A stretch of DNA of 64,000 nucleotides from Cryobacterium sp. N22 (GCF_002929555.1 NZ_PJJP01000038.1:193409-257408); one strand, 5' to 3'; shown: positions 32,692-42,082, counted from the stretch's first letter. The notes: generated by a model not told the origin, from the sequence alone. Numbers and translations: made by a program.

Positions 32692-33558
32692 ATGGCTGAA
32701 CGCACGCGAGTCGAACTTGGTCGCCGTGAGGACCTCGGGGCCGACTGCGCCAATTGCTTCGGCCTCTGCTGCGTGGCATTGGCTTTCGCCAAGTCCGCGG
32801 ACTTCCCCGTCGACAAACCGGCCGGCGAACCCTGCGTGAACTTGGACGAACGCGATGCCTGCCGGGTGCACACCGAGCTGCGGCCCCGCGGCTTCAAGGG
32901 CTGCACGGTGTTCGACTGTTTCGGCGCCGGTCAAAAGGTGTCCCGGCAGACCTTCGCTGGACGGTCGTGGCGAGACGATCCAGCCACCCGCGATGCCATG
33001 TTCCGCACCTTCCCCATCGTCCGCCGGCTTCACGAGCTGCTCTGGTATCTCGATCAGGCGCTCACCCTCGTCGAGACCACGAACGCGGATGCCCCGCTCC
33101 TGGCCGTGTTCGAAAGGGTGCTCGCTCTCAGCAACCAGCAGCCCGATGCCCTCACCGGCCTCGATGTCGACGCTGAATTCGATCGCGCCCGCCCGCTCCT
33201 CATCGAGGCGAGCGACCTCGCGCGAAGAACCCAGGGAGATCAGGGTGCCCGCGTCAGCCGGCGTACGGGCGGACGCAGCCTCGGCCCCGGTAGCGACCTC
33301 GTGGGCGCGAAGCTGGCCAATGCCGACCTCCGGGGTCTGACCCTTCGGGGTTCGCTGATGATCGGCGCGGATCTGCGGCGTGCCCGCCTGGGCCGGTGCG
33401 ACCTTCTCGGCGTGGACCTGCGAGACGCGAACCTTTCCGGCGCCGACCTCACCGGGGCGATCTACCTGACCCAGATGCAGGTCAACAGCGCTCGTGGGGA
33501 CGACACAACGGTGCTCCCGGCTGGATTCAGCCGGCCCTCGCACTGGCACGCGAGGTAG
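32692..33558 (+). CDS. Cys-cluster (YkgJ-like) domain fused to pentapeptide repeats
   Basis: A 288-residue two-part protein. The first ~80 residues hold a metal-binding-like cysteine set (Cys19, 22, 26, 27, 48, 57, 71, 76; CANCFGLCC) resembling the YkgJ zinc/iron-chelating family. A helical middle follows. The C-terminal ~70 residues are pentapeptide repeats with A(D/N)LxG periodicity (GADLRRARLGRCDLLGVDLR), forming a short right-handed beta-helix. The start was set at ATG 32692; an upstream in-frame GTG (32635) would add 19 residues. Function unknown; a QnrB-like DNA-mimic role is speculative. Confidence 0.72.
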   Translation: MAERTRVELGRREDLGADCANCFGLCCVALAFAKSADFPVDKPAGEPCVNLDERDACRVHTELRPRGFKGCTVFDCFGAGQKVSRQTFAGRSWRDDPATRDAMFRTFPIVRRLHELLWYLDQALTLVETTNADAPLLAVFERVLALSNQQPDALTGLDVDAEFDRARPLLIEASDLARRTQGDQGARVSRRTGGRSLGPGSDLVGAKLANADLRGLTLRGSLMIGADLRRARLGRCDLLGVDLRDANLSGADLTGAIYLTQMQVNSARGDDTTVLPAGFSRPSHWHAR

Positions 33559-33585
33559 CGACAGCCGCGCCCCGGACGGGCGACG

Positions 33586-34641
33586 TCAGCTGCGGGTGCG
33601 GGGTGCCGCTGTGCTCTCGCGCACCACCAGTTCCGGTGCGATCGCGGGAATCATTTCCGCAGCCTCACCGGCCATCAGCTGCAGCAGCCGGTCGACCGCG
33701 AGGCGGCCGACCTCGTCGAAGTCGAGCCGGATGGTGGTGAGCCCGGGCTGGAAATATCGGGCCTCGCTCATGTCGTCGAAGCCCACGACGCTCACGTCGC
33801 CCGGCACCGACAGACCGCGTTCGGTCAGAGCCTTCATGATTCCCAGGGCCATGGAGTCGTTGGCGGCGAGCACCGCCGTGATCGACGGGTTATCGGCGAT
33901 GAGCAGTCCGGCGCGGTAACCGGATTCGACGGTCCAGTCAGCCGTGGCGAACTCGGGGTTCACCGGGCGGTGGGCGGCGGCCAGCTCGGCCATCCAGCCG
34001 GCGCGGCGAGCATCCGACGCCATCCAGCCCCGCGGTCCGGCCACGTGCCACACGGTTTCGTGCCCGAGGTCGAGCAGGTGCCGGGTGGCCAGTCGTGCAC
34101 CGAGTCCGTCATCCATCGTCACGGCGTGCGAACTGGCCGGCGCGCCCTGTTCGAAGCGCACGATGGGCACGTCCAGGTCCAGCCCGTTGAGCACCGGAGC
34201 CGCGGCGGACATCGGCGCCAGCACGACAATCCCATCCACGGAGTCACCCAGCAGGGTGTCCACAGCCGCCCGGATGCCGTCCGAATCGACGTCGGAGATG
34301 CTGACGAGGCTGGTGGCGTAGCCGTTGCGGCGCGCCTCCTCCGCGACTCCGAACAGCACCATGGTCGAGCCGTGCACCGGCAGGGAATAGCTGAGCACCC
34401 CGAGGTTCATCGAGCGATTCGTCGCCAGCGCGCGCGCCGCCGAATTGCGGTTGTACCTCAGCTGAGTGATCGCCCGTTCCACCCGCTCCCGCACCTCGGG
34501 TCCCACATTGCTGTGGCCGTTCACAACCCGCGACACGGTTTGCTGGGAGACACCGGCGAGCCTGGCCACGTCGATCATGCGCACGCTGCGGTTGGTCGGC
34601 CGCAGGCTCTCGCTCACCGGGAGCTCAGGAGAAGTCGACAT
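33586..34641 (-). CDS. LacI family transcriptional regulator, probable arabinose regulator
   Basis: A 351-residue LacI-type repressor. The N-terminal HTH (IDVARLAGVSQQTVSRVVNG) is at about residues 22-42 with hinge helix NRNSAARALAT, followed by a periplasmic-binding-protein-like effector domain. It lies divergent from araBDA with three copies of one palindromic operator in the gap: one near its own start and two near araB. It most likely represses the operon and itself until L-arabinose or a derivative binds. Confidence 0.88.
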   Translation of the reverse strand: MSTSPELPVSESLRPTNRSVRMIDVARLAGVSQQTVSRVVNGHSNVGPEVRERVERAITQLRYNRNSAARALATNRSMNLGVLSYSLPVHGSTMVLFGVAEEARRNGYATSLVSISDVDSDGIRAAVDTLLGDSVDGIVVLAPMSAAAPVLNGLDLDVPIVRFEQGAPASSHAVTMDDGLGARLATRHLLDLGHETVWHVAGPRGWMASDARRAGWMAELAAAHRPVNPEFATADWTVESGYRAGLLIADNPSITAVLAANDSMALGIMKALTERGLSVPGDVSVVGFDDMSEARYFQPGLTTIRLDFDEVGRLAVDRLLQLMAGEAAEMIPAIAPELVVRESTAAPRTRS

Positions 34642-34667
34642 TGGTCAAGAATACTCCAGTTGACCGC

Positions 34668-34681
34668 GATAGCGCACTATC
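34668..34681. promoter_or_regulatory. LacI-type operator 3 (regulator-proximal)
   Basis: GATAGCGCACTATC matches the reverse complement of the araB-proximal sites (GTTAGCGCACTATC) at 13 of 14 bases. It lies 27 bp upstream of the regulator's start, which suggests autoregulation. Confidence 0.7.
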
Positions 34682-34788
34682 ACCACAGTTTTACCTTTCA
34701 GCCGAACCCGCCGGATGGCGCACTGCATTCGGCGTTTCATCAGCAAGAACCACCGATTTGAGCGACGTCATGGCTGGCAGATGACTCC

Positions 34789-34804
34789 GATAGTGCGCTA
34801 ACAT
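34789..34804. promoter_or_regulatory. LacI-type operator 1 (araB-proximal)
   Basis: GATAGTGCGCTAACAT, with a central GCGC core, is repeated identically 24 bp downstream. Probable repressor site for the araBDA promoter. Confidence 0.75.
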
Positions 34805-34812
34805 CGGCGGCT

Positions 34813-34828
34813 GATAGTGCGCTAACAT
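34813..34828. promoter_or_regulatory. LacI-type operator 2 (araB-proximal)
   Basis: Second exact copy of GATAGTGCGCTAACAT, 64 bp before the araB start codon. The 24-bp centre spacing is a little over two helical turns, which would allow cooperative binding. Confidence 0.75.
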
Positions 34829-34891
34829 TCAACCGCGGGCATCGATCCACCTCCCGCCCAACTCACCACAGCCCTGACAAGGAAGTCGATT

Positions 34892-36592
34892 GTGACCAAC
34901 GCCTCACCCTCACGCGATTCGGAGCCGTCCACCGAGTCGTACGTCATCGGAATCGACTACGGGACCCTGTCCGGCCGTGCCGTGGTGGTGCGGGTCTCCG
35001 ACGGTGTTGAGCTGGGTTCGGCCACGCTGGACTACCCGCACGCGGTGATGGACACGACGCTGGTCTCGACCGGTGCGGTGTTGCCGCCGGAGTGGGCGTT
35101 GCAGGTGCCGCAGGACTACGTGGACGTGCTCAAGAGCGCGGTGCCGGCTGCCGTGCTGGACGCCGGCATCGACCCCGCCCGGGTGATCGGTGTTGGCACC
35201 GACTTCACCGCGTGCACGATGGTGCCGACTCTGGCCGATGGCACGCCGCTGAACGAGTTGCCCGAGTATGCCGGGAACCCGCACGCGTACGTGAAGTTGT
35301 GGAAGCACCACGCGGCGCAGTCGCACGCAGACCGGATCAACGAGCTGGCCGCGGCGCGGAACGAGTCCTGGTTGCCCCGGTACGGCGGACTGATTTCCAG
35401 CGAGTGGGAGTTCGCGAAGGGCCTGCAGCTGCTTGAGGAAGCTCCCGAGCTGTACGCGCGGATGGAGCACTGGGTGGAAGCGGCGGACTGGATCGTCTGG
35501 CAGCTCACCGGCCGGTACGTGCGGAACGCCTGCACCGCCGGGTACAAGGGAATCCTGCAGGATGGCGCCTACCCGAGCGAGGAGTTCCTGGCCGCGTTGA
35601 ACCCGGGCTTCGCGCAGTTCGCCAACGAGAAGGTCGCGCATCAGATCGGCCAGCTCGGTGCCGCCGCCGGCACCCTCTCCGCCGAGGCCGCCGCGTGGAC
35701 CGGGCTGCCAGAGGGCATCGCGGTTGCCGTGGGCAACGTCGACGCGCATGTCACCGCCCCGGCGGCGCAGGCCGTGTTGCCGGGCCAGATGGTCGCGATC
35801 ATGGGCACCTCGACCTGTCACGTGATGAACTCGGACCACCTGGCCGAGGTTCCCGGCATGTGCGGTGTCGTCGACGGTGGCATCGTGTCCGGCCTGTTCG
35901 GCTACGAGGCCGGCCAGTCCGGTGTCGGTGACATTTTCGCCTGGTACGTCAAAAACCAGGTCCCGGCCCACTACTACGACGCCGCGGCCGCGTCGGGGTT
36001 GAGCATCCACCAGCACCTGACCGAGCTGGTCAAGGACCAGCCCGTCGGCGGCCACGGCCTCGTGGCGTTGGACTGGCACTCGGGCAACCGGTCGGTGCTG
36101 GTCGACCACGAACTCTCCGGTCTCGTCGTCGGCACCACCCTGACCACCCGCACCGAGGAGGTGTACCGGGCGCTGTTCGAAGCGACCGCGTTCGGCACCC
36201 GCACCATCGTGGAGACCTTCAACGCCTCCGGGGTGCCGGTGACGGAGTTCATCGTGGCCGGTGGGCTGCTCAAGAACGCGTTCCTGATGCAGACCTACTG
36301 CGACATCCTGCGCCTGCCGATCTCGACCATCGCCAGCGACCAGGGCCGGGCGCTGGGCTCGGCGATCCACGCGGCCGTCGCCGCGGGCGCCTACCCAGAC
36401 GTACGCGCCGCCGGGCAGGCAATGGGCAAGCTCAACAAAAACGTGTACACGCCCAACGAAACCGCGGCGACGGCGTACGACGCCCTGTTCGCGGAGTACT
36501 CGCTGCTGCACGACTACTTCGGCCGCGGCGCCAACGACGTCATGCACCGCCTGAAAGCCATGAAGCGCAACACAACGAAGGTGGAATCGTAA
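34892..36592 (+). CDS. araB: Ribulokinase
   Basis: A 566-residue FGGY-family kinase that phosphorylates L-ribulose to L-ribulose 5-phosphate, the second step of arabinose breakdown. The N-terminal phosphate loop is GIDYGTLSGRAVVV. The FGGY ATPase half shows MGTSTCHVM, GLFGYEAGQSGVGD and VAGGLLKNAFLMQTY. The GTG start has AAGGAAG upstream. First gene of araB-araD-araA; the gene order and tight spacing indicate one transcript. Confidence 0.96.
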   Translation: MTNASPSRDSEPSTESYVIGIDYGTLSGRAVVVRVSDGVELGSATLDYPHAVMDTTLVSTGAVLPPEWALQVPQDYVDVLKSAVPAAVLDAGIDPARVIGVGTDFTACTMVPTLADGTPLNELPEYAGNPHAYVKLWKHHAAQSHADRINELAAARNESWLPRYGGLISSEWEFAKGLQLLEEAPELYARMEHWVEAADWIVWQLTGRYVRNACTAGYKGILQDGAYPSEEFLAALNPGFAQFANEKVAHQIGQLGAAAGTLSAEAAAWTGLPEGIAVAVGNVDAHVTAPAAQAVLPGQMVAIMGTSTCHVMNSDHLAEVPGMCGVVDGGIVSGLFGYEAGQSGVGDIFAWYVKNQVPAHYYDAAAASGLSIHQHLTELVKDQPVGGHGLVALDWHSGNRSVLVDHELSGLVVGTTLTTRTEEVYRALFEATAFGTRTIVETFNASGVPVTEFIVAGGLLKNAFLMQTYCDILRLPISTIASDQGRALGSAIHAAVAAGAYPDVRAAGQAMGKLNKNVYTPNETAATAYDALFAEYSLLHDYFGRGANDVMHRLKAMKRNTTKVES

Positions 36593-37303
36593 TTGAGTTC
36601 CTTTGGACCCGAGATCGAGGTGGCGATCGCGAGAGTACGCGAAGACATCGCCCGCCTGCACGGTGAACTGACCAGCAACGGCCTGGTGGTGTGGACCGGC
36701 GGCAACGTGTCGGGCCGGGTGCCCGGCGCTGACCTGTTCGTGATCAAGCCGAGCGGCGTGGATTACGTCGATCTGGCGCCGGAGAACATGATTCTCTGCG
36801 ACCTGGACGGCGCTGTCATCCCGGAGACGCCCGGCTCGGACCGGTCGCCGTCCAGTGACACGGCCGCGCACGCCTATGTGTACCGGAACATGCCCGAGGT
36901 CGGCGGGGTGGTGCACACGCACTCGACCTACGCCACCGCCTGGGCCGCCCGCGGCGAAGAGATCCCCTGCGTGATCACGGCGATGGCGGATGAGTTCGGT
37001 GGGCCGATTCCGGTGGGCCGGTTCGCGATCATCGGCGATGACACCATCGGCCAGGGCATCGTCGAGGCTCTGACCGGGCACCGCTCCCGGGCGGTGCTGA
37101 TGCAGAACCACGGCCCGTTCACGATCGGCAAGGATGCCCGCGACGCGGTCAAGGCCGCCGTGATGGTCGAAGACGTCGCCCGCACCGTGCACCTGGCCCG
37201 CCAGGGCGGCCCGCTCATCCCGATCCCGCAAGAAGCGATCGATTCCCTCTTCAACCGCTACCAAAACGTCTACGGACAAGCACCGCAAGGAGCCCTTAAA
37301 TAA
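36593..37303 (+). CDS. araD: L-ribulose-5-phosphate 4-epimerase
   Basis: A 236-residue class II aldolase/epimerase that converts L-ribulose 5-phosphate to D-xylulose 5-phosphate, feeding the pentose phosphate pathway. The zinc-binding histidines appear in [10 protein letters not shown] and [19 protein letters not shown] and KPSGVDY bind phosphate. A TTG start lies directly after the araB stop codon, so translation is probably coupled. Its stop overlaps the araA start by one base (TAATG). Confidence 0.95.
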   Translation: MSSFGPEIEVAIARVREDIARLHGELTSNGLVVWTGGNVSGRVPGADLFVIKPSGVDYVDLAPENMILCDLDGAVIPETPGSDRSPSSDTAAHAYVYRNMPEVGGVVHTHSTYATAWAARGEEIPCVITAMADEFGGPIPVGRFAIIGDDTIGQGIVEALTGHRSRAVLMQNHGPFTIGKDARDAVKAAVMVEDVARTVHLARQGGPLIPIPQEAIDSLFNRYQNVYGQAPQGALK

Positions 37304-38826
37304 TGTCAACCACCACACTCAACACGAGCCTCGACCAGTACGAAGTCTGGTTCCTCACCGGCAGCCAGAACCTCTACGGCGAAGAAACCCTCCGCCAGGT
37401 CGCCGAACAGTCCCAGACGATCGCCGACGCCCTCAACGCCTCCAGCGACGTTCCGGTGAAGGTCGTCTGGAAGCCCGTGCTCAAGGACGCCGAGTCCATC
37501 CGTCGCGCCGCCCTCGACGCGAACAGTGACGACACGGTCATCGGCCTGATCGCCTGGATGCACACGTTCTCGCCGGCGAAGATGTGGATCGGCGGCCTGA
37601 ACGCTTTGACCAAGCCGCTGCTGCACCTGCACACCCAGGCCAACGTCGAACTGCCCTGGGCCGAGATCGACTTCGACTTCATGAACCTGAACCAGGCCGC
37701 CCACGGCGACCGCGAGTTCGGCTACATCCAGACCCGCCTCGGTGTGTCCCGCAAGACCGTCGTCGGCCACGTCTCCAACCCCGTCGTCAGCGCCTCCATC
37801 GGCACCTGGACCCGCGCCGCCGCCGGTTGGGCTGCGTCCAACAGCATGAAACTGGCCCGGTTCGGCGACAACATGCGTTACGTCGCCGTCACCGAGGGTG
37901 ACAAGACCGAAGCCGAACTGCGTTTCGGCGTGCAGGTGAACACCTGGTCGGTCAACGAACTCGCCGACGTCGTGCACGCCGCCACGGATGCCGACATCGA
38001 CGCCCTCGTCGCCGAATACGAAGAGCTCTACGACGTGGCCCCGGAGCTTCGCCGCGGTGGCGACCGGCACGAGTCGCTGCGCTACGGCGCCGCGATCGAA
38101 ATCGGCCTGAAGTCATTCCTCGAAGCCGGCGGCTTCAGCGCCTTCACCACCAACTTCGAAGACCTCGGCGCCCTCAAGCAGCTGCCCGGCCTGGCCGTGC
38201 AACGCCTGATGGCCCAGGGCTACGGCTTCGGCGCCGAAGGCGACTGGAAGACCGCGATCCTGGTCCGCGTGGCCAACGTGATGGGCTCCGGCCTGCCCGG
38301 CGGCGCGAGCCTGATGGAGGACTACACCTACGACCTCACCCCCGGCGCCGAGCTCATCCTCGGCGCGCACATGCTCGAGGTCAGTCCGTCCCTGGCGACC
38401 GCCAAGCCCACCCTGGAGATCCACCCGCTGGGCATCGGCGGCAAGGAGGACCCGGTGCGCCTGGTCTTCAATGCCGCCCCCGGCCCCGCCGTGGTGGTCG
38501 CGATGAGCGACATGCGCGACAGGTTCCGCCTCACGGCGAACGTGGTCGAGGTCGTCGAACCCACCGAAGCCCTGCCCAAGCTCCCCGTCGGCCGTGCCGT
38601 CTGGAAGCCCGCACCGGACTTCGCCACCTCAGCCGCCGCCTGGCTCACCGCCGGCGCCGCCCACCACACCGTCATGTCGACAGCCGTCGGCATCGAGGTG
38701 TTCCAGGATTTCGCCGAGATCGCTCACACCGAGCTTCTCGTGATCGATGAGACCACCACCCTGCGGGACTTCTCCCGCGAGGTGCGTTGGAACCAGGCGT
38801 ACTACCGCCTGGCGCAAGGCCTGTAG
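37303..38826 (+). CDS. araA: L-arabinose isomerase
   Basis: A 507-residue cytoplasmic isomerase converting L-arabinose to L-ribulose. Recognisable blocks are [17 protein letters not shown] at the start, [12 protein letters not shown], and the metal-binding ETHR-like region with conserved Glu and His residues toward the C-terminus (LGAHMLEV). The length is normal for the family. Last gene of the operon, followed by a palindromic repeat. No arabinose transporter gene is in this cluster. Confidence 0.96.
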   Translation: MSTTTLNTSLDQYEVWFLTGSQNLYGEETLRQVAEQSQTIADALNASSDVPVKVVWKPVLKDAESIRRAALDANSDDTVIGLIAWMHTFSPAKMWIGGLNALTKPLLHLHTQANVELPWAEIDFDFMNLNQAAHGDREFGYIQTRLGVSRKTVVGHVSNPVVSASIGTWTRAAAGWAASNSMKLARFGDNMRYVAVTEGDKTEAELRFGVQVNTWSVNELADVVHAATDADIDALVAEYEELYDVAPELRRGGDRHESLRYGAAIEIGLKSFLEAGGFSAFTTNFEDLGALKQLPGLAVQRLMAQGYGFGAEGDWKTAILVRVANVMGSGLPGGASLMEDYTYDLTPGAELILGAHMLEVSPSLATAKPTLEIHPLGIGGKEDPVRLVFNAAPGPAVVVAMSDMRDRFRLTANVVEVVEPTEALPKLPVGRAVWKPAPDFATSAAAWLTAGAAHHTVMSTAVGIEVFQDFAEIAHTELLVIDETTTLRDFSREVRWNQAYYRLAQGL

Positions 38827-38841
38827 CGCTCAGCCGCCTAC

Positions 38842-38906
38842 CACTTGCCCTCTTCCGGACGAGTTGCCCCGCACAGCGGGGCGGCTCGTCCGGACGGGGG
38901 CACTTC
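38842..38906. repeat. GACGAGTTGCCCC palindromic element, copy 2
   Basis: Left arm with TTCCGGACGAGTTGCCCCG pairs with CGGGGCGGCTCGTCCGG around a short loop; the outer ends CACTTGCCC and GGGGGCACTTCG also pair. It shares the GGACGAGTTGCCCCG block with the element at 5131-5198. Located between the convergent araA and GGDEF genes. Confidence 0.75.
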
Positions 38907-38917
38907 GGTGTGATGGG

Positions 38918-40471
38918 TCAGTCGCCGACGTGCACCACGCGGTTGCGGCCGTCTCGTTTGGCCACGTACATGCGCACGTCAGCCGCCCGCAACAGCGACG
39001 AGCTCGTAGCCGCGTCGTCCGGGGCGAGCGCGACGCCCAGGCTCACGGTGACCCGCAGGCCCGCGTCGATGGGCGACCAATCGTGACCGGCCACATCCAG
39101 CCGTACCTTCTCACACAGCGCGCCCGCGGCGGCCGCGTCGTGCGCGGGCAGAATAAGAAGGAACTCCTCGCCGCCCAGTCGTGCCGCGATGCCCCCGGGA
39201 ACCGTCTCGACGGCCTCCGTCAATATGCGGCCGAGCGTTCGGAGCACGTCGTCGCCGACCTCGTGCGAGAGCGTGTCATTGATGCGCTTGAAATGGTCGA
39301 CATCGAGCATGGCGATGGCGACGGGCGCGCCGCCCTCGCGGAGGAGCGACAGCAGGAGACTGAGGTGCTCGTCGACGAACCGGCGGTTGTGCAACTCGGT
39401 CAGCGGATCGCGTTCGGCCATCTCGCGGTAGCGCTCGCTTTCCCGACGGGATTCAGCCGTCTGGAACATCGCCTCGAGGATGCGCCCGCGCGCCTCGTTC
39501 TCGCTCGCGCCGAGCGCGATGGACTGTTCGTGGTAGCTGCGATAGGCCTCGAACGCCGCCCGGAAGTCCTCCCGCTCGGCGTGGATCTCGGCCTGCTCGC
39601 GGATGAGCTCGGTGGCCCAGCGCACGAGTCCGTTCTCCCTTGTGAGCTCCCGGCACTGGTCGACGACGGCCTGGGCCTGATCCAGGCGTCCCAGTCTGCG
39701 ACAGGTCTCGGCGAGGGTGACCTGGGCGGCGGCGATGCTGTCGGGGTGAAAGTCGACCGGCTTGGCCTCGATGGCCGCCACCAGGGTCGCTTCGGCTTCC
39801 TCAAGCCGTCCGGCAGCGAGGTAGACCCTGGCGATGGTGTCGCGGGCGTACATGCCGATCGGGCGGTTGTTGAGTTCGGACAGCGCGAGCAGACTCTCCA
39901 CCGCGACCAATGCGTCGTCCTGGTTGCCGGCCAGGTACTCCGAGAAGGCGAGGTTGTTCAGGATCATGTAACGGATGCTGGTTTCCGGGTCGTCGATGAC
40001 CAGACGAAGCGCCTCGTTGTACCGGCGGCGTGCCTCGTCGAACGAACCCGCAGAGCCGAGGGCATCGGCCAGGGTCAGGCGGGCTGCGGCCCGCATCAAG
40101 GGGCTCTCGGACTCGCCGAGGAGGTCGTTCGTTGCGACGGCGTGTTCCAGGGCCAGGGCCCGGTCGCCCACCATCTCGAAGACCGAGCCGAGAACGTCGT
40201 GGCAGCGAGACTGCAGGGTGGGCTCGCCGTGCCGCTCTGCCCAACGCAGAATGCGCTGCACATCGGTTGCGCCCTGGCTCGGATCGCCCTTGCGGGTCAT
40301 GATCGAGGCCACCTGCACTTCCAGGCGCCGGCTCAGCGCACCGTGCTCGCCTGGTCCCAGCTCCGCCAGCCAGTCCTGGGCGGCGGCGAGCGCAACGTCC
40401 TTGTCGATCCAGTACTGGCGCTCAACCCAGGCAAGACGCTCATCGACCGTCAGTTGCTCGACTGCCGTCAC
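38918..40471 (-). CDS. Diguanylate cyclase with N-terminal TPR-like repeats
   Basis: A 517-residue soluble signalling protein. The first ~340 residues are helical repeats of TPR type (for example SPLMRAAARLTLADALGSAG and RLEEAEATLVAAIEA), suggesting protein-protein sensing. The C-terminal GGDEF domain has DPLTELHNRRF, LDVDHFKRINDTLSHEVGD and the active motif GGEEF. No RxxD inhibitory site precedes it. It makes c-di-GMP from GTP. The start is uncertain: GTG 40471 has GGGAG/GGGGG upstream; GTG 40537 is possible. Confidence 0.87.
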   Translation of the reverse strand: MTAVEQLTVDERLAWVERQYWIDKDVALAAAQDWLAELGPGEHGALSRRLEVQVASIMTRKGDPSQGATDVQRILRWAERHGEPTLQSRCHDVLGSVFEMVGDRALALEHAVATNDLLGESESPLMRAAARLTLADALGSAGSFDEARRRYNEALRLVIDDPETSIRYMILNNLAFSEYLAGNQDDALVAVESLLALSELNNRPIGMYARDTIARVYLAAGRLEEAEATLVAAIEAKPVDFHPDSIAAAQVTLAETCRRLGRLDQAQAVVDQCRELTRENGLVRWATELIREQAEIHAEREDFRAAFEAYRSYHEQSIALGASENEARGRILEAMFQTAESRRESERYREMAERDPLTELHNRRFVDEHLSLLLSLLREGGAPVAIAMLDVDHFKRINDTLSHEVGDDVLRTLGRILTEAVETVPGGIAARLGGEEFLLILPAHDAAAAGALCEKVRLDVAGHDWSPIDAGLRVTVSLGVALAPDDAATSSSLLRAADVRMYVAKRDGRNRVVHVGD

Positions 40472-40599
40472 CGCGCCCCCACTCCCCAACAGTCGCCTCC
40501 GTTCCCGCCGGAAGTCTTCTCGAGGGAGAGGACGCACTGTTGTGGCTCAGCATAGCCGTCCACGGCCTCCCCCGACCCAGGTTTGCCGCCGTGCTGTTC

Positions 40600-40616
40600 T
40601 CACCCGTTCCGGGTGA
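40600..40616. promoter_or_regulatory. TCACCCG-n3-CGGGTGA palindrome, site 2
   Basis: TCACCCGTTCCGGGTGA, same arms as the site at 22166-22182. It lies in the divergent gap between the diguanylate cyclase and the PLDc_N/SHOCT gene. Confidence 0.4.
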
Positions 40617-40724
40617 TCCAGAACCGCCCTGTGTGATTACCGTGAATACCAGCCAAGGACTGTGACATGCTGCCCCATGCGGCGGCAGGGCCTCGGCCAT
40701 ACGCTACAGAGAAAGGTGCCGACC

Positions 40725-41138
40725 ATGAGTTTCTGGTCTAATTTCTGGGATTTCATCGGATTCTTCTTTTGGACATTCGTGTTCGTGTCCTACCTCTTCG
40801 CACTCTTCGCTGTGATCATCGACGTGTTCCGGGATCGCACCCTGAACGGTTGGGCCAAGGCGGCGTGGCTGCTCTTCATGGTCTTCGTACCCATCCTGAC
40901 CGTGCTGGTGTACGTCATCGCACGCGGCCGCAGTATGGCGGAGCGCCAGGTCAACGCTGGAATGCAAGAGAGGGCGAGTACCGACGAGTACATCCGGTCG
41001 GTCGCCGGCAGCAACCCCGCACAAGACATCGCCCAGGCCAAGCAGCTCCTGGACTCGGGAGCGATCAGCCAGGGTGAGTACGCGGTTTTGAAGGACCGGG
41101 CACTGGGCAACACCCAGGCCCGATCCGACGTCGTCTGA
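40725..41138 (+). CDS. PLDc_N membrane protein with C-terminal SHOCT domain
   Basis: A 137-residue protein. Two N-terminal spans form a PLDc_N-type module (FFFWTFVFVSYLFALFAVII, then AWLLFMVFVPILTVLVYVIA). A charged linker leads to a short SHOCT helix pair (DIAQAKQLLDSGAISQGEYA), a motif common at protein termini. The ATG has GAAAGG upstream. Small proteins of this design are often stress-induced in Actinobacteria; the actual role is unknown. Confidence 0.8.
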   Translation: MSFWSNFWDFIGFFFWTFVFVSYLFALFAVIIDVFRDRTLNGWAKAAWLLFMVFVPILTVLVYVIARGRSMAERQVNAGMQERASTDEYIRSVAGSNPAQDIAQAKQLLDSGAISQGEYAVLKDRALGNTQARSDVV

Positions 41139-41148
41139 CAACTACAGC

Positions 41149-41184
41149 CAGCGGGCGGTGCATCCGAGATGCCGCCGCCCGCTG
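41149..41184. terminator. Convergent-gene terminator hairpin
   Basis: CAGCGGGCGGTGCAT pairs with ATGCCGCCGCCCGCTG (one extra base) around CCGAG. It lies between the convergent PLDc_N/SHOCT and SDR genes. There is no clear T-run. Confidence 0.6.
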
Positions 41185-41203
41185 TCGCTGTGTCCGTGCT
41201 CGG

Positions 41204-42082
41204 TCAGAACCCGCGCCCGCCGGTGACCGGCAGCACGGCACCGGACGTGTACGACGCGTCCGTCGAGGCCAGGTAGACGTATGCCGACGCCAGCTCGGCG
41301 GGTTGACCGGCCCGACCCAGCGGGGTGTCCTGGCCGAAGGTGGGCAGTTTGTCGGGCCACGACGTCGCGGGGATCAGCGGGGTCCAGATCGGCCCGGGTG
41401 CTACGGCGTTGACCCGCACCCCGGTGGACCCCAGCTGCTGGGCGAGGGCCTGGGTGAACGCGACCAGCGCCGCCTTGGTCATCGCGTAGTCGATCAGCTC
41501 CGGTGACGGGCTGGCCGCCTGGATCGAGGTGGTGGTGATGATCGACGACCCCGGCTCGAGGTGCGGAATCGCGGCGCGCGCGATCCACAGCGTGGCGTAG
41601 AGATTGGTCTTGAAAACCCTGTCGAACTCCTTCGTCGAGAGGGTCTCCAGCCCGTTGCGGTTTTCCTGGTAGGCGGCGTTCAGCACGAGGATGTCGAGGC
41701 CGCCGAGCTGAACCGTGGTGTGCTCCACGATGTCGATGCAGTGTTGTTCGTTGCGGATGTCGCCGGCCAGCAGCACCGCGGTGCGGCCGGCAGCGCGCAC
41801 GAGGGCCGCGGTGTCTTCGGCGTCGGCCTGCTCGTCGGGCAGGTACGAGATGGCCACGTCTGCGCCCTCGCGGGCGAAGGCAATCGCGACGGCACGGCCG
41901 ATCCCCGAGTCGCCACCGGTGATCAGCGCCCGCTTGCCCAGGAGCTTGCCGGTGCCCGCATAGGTGTCTTCGCCGTGGTCGGGGCGCGGCAGGGTCGCCC
42001 CGGTGAGGCCGGGCTGGTGCTGCTGCTGTGGTGGGAAGCCGCCGGTGTGGTAGCTGGTGACGGGGTTCCGGACGTCGGTCAT
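41204..42082 (-). CDS. SDR family oxidoreductase (general-stress YhdG/YghA-like)
   Basis: A 292-residue short-chain dehydrogenase. A ~45-residue N-terminal extension (Gln/Pro-rich) precedes the cofactor motif TGGDSGIGRA. The active-site Ser lies in ITTTSIQAA and Tyr/Lys in DYAMTKAAL; NAAYQEN and PGPIWTPLIPA are typical of the group named general stress protein 39. The ATG has AAGGAG six bases upstream. The substrate is unknown; relatives act on small alcohols, aldehydes or sugars. Confidence 0.88.
   Translation of the reverse strand: MTDVRNPVTSYHTGGFPPQQQHQPGLTGATLPRPDHGEDTYAGTGKLLGKRALITGGDSGIGRAVAIAFAREGADVAISYLPDEQADAEDTAALVRAAGRTAVLLAGDIRNEQHCIDIVEHTTVQLGGLDILVLNAAYQENRNGLETLSTKEFDRVFKTNLYATLWIARAAIPHLEPGSSIITTTSIQAASPSPELIDYAMTKAALVAFTQALAQQLGSTGVRVNAVAPGPIWTPLIPATSWPDKLPTFGQDTPLGRAGQPAELASAYVYLASTDASYTSGAVLPVTGGRGF

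Noticed and set aside
34910-37318. An 802-codon open frame on the minus strand across araB and araD
   Set aside because: Antisense to well-supported arabinose genes; composition rich in His, Arg, Gly and Val without any domain.
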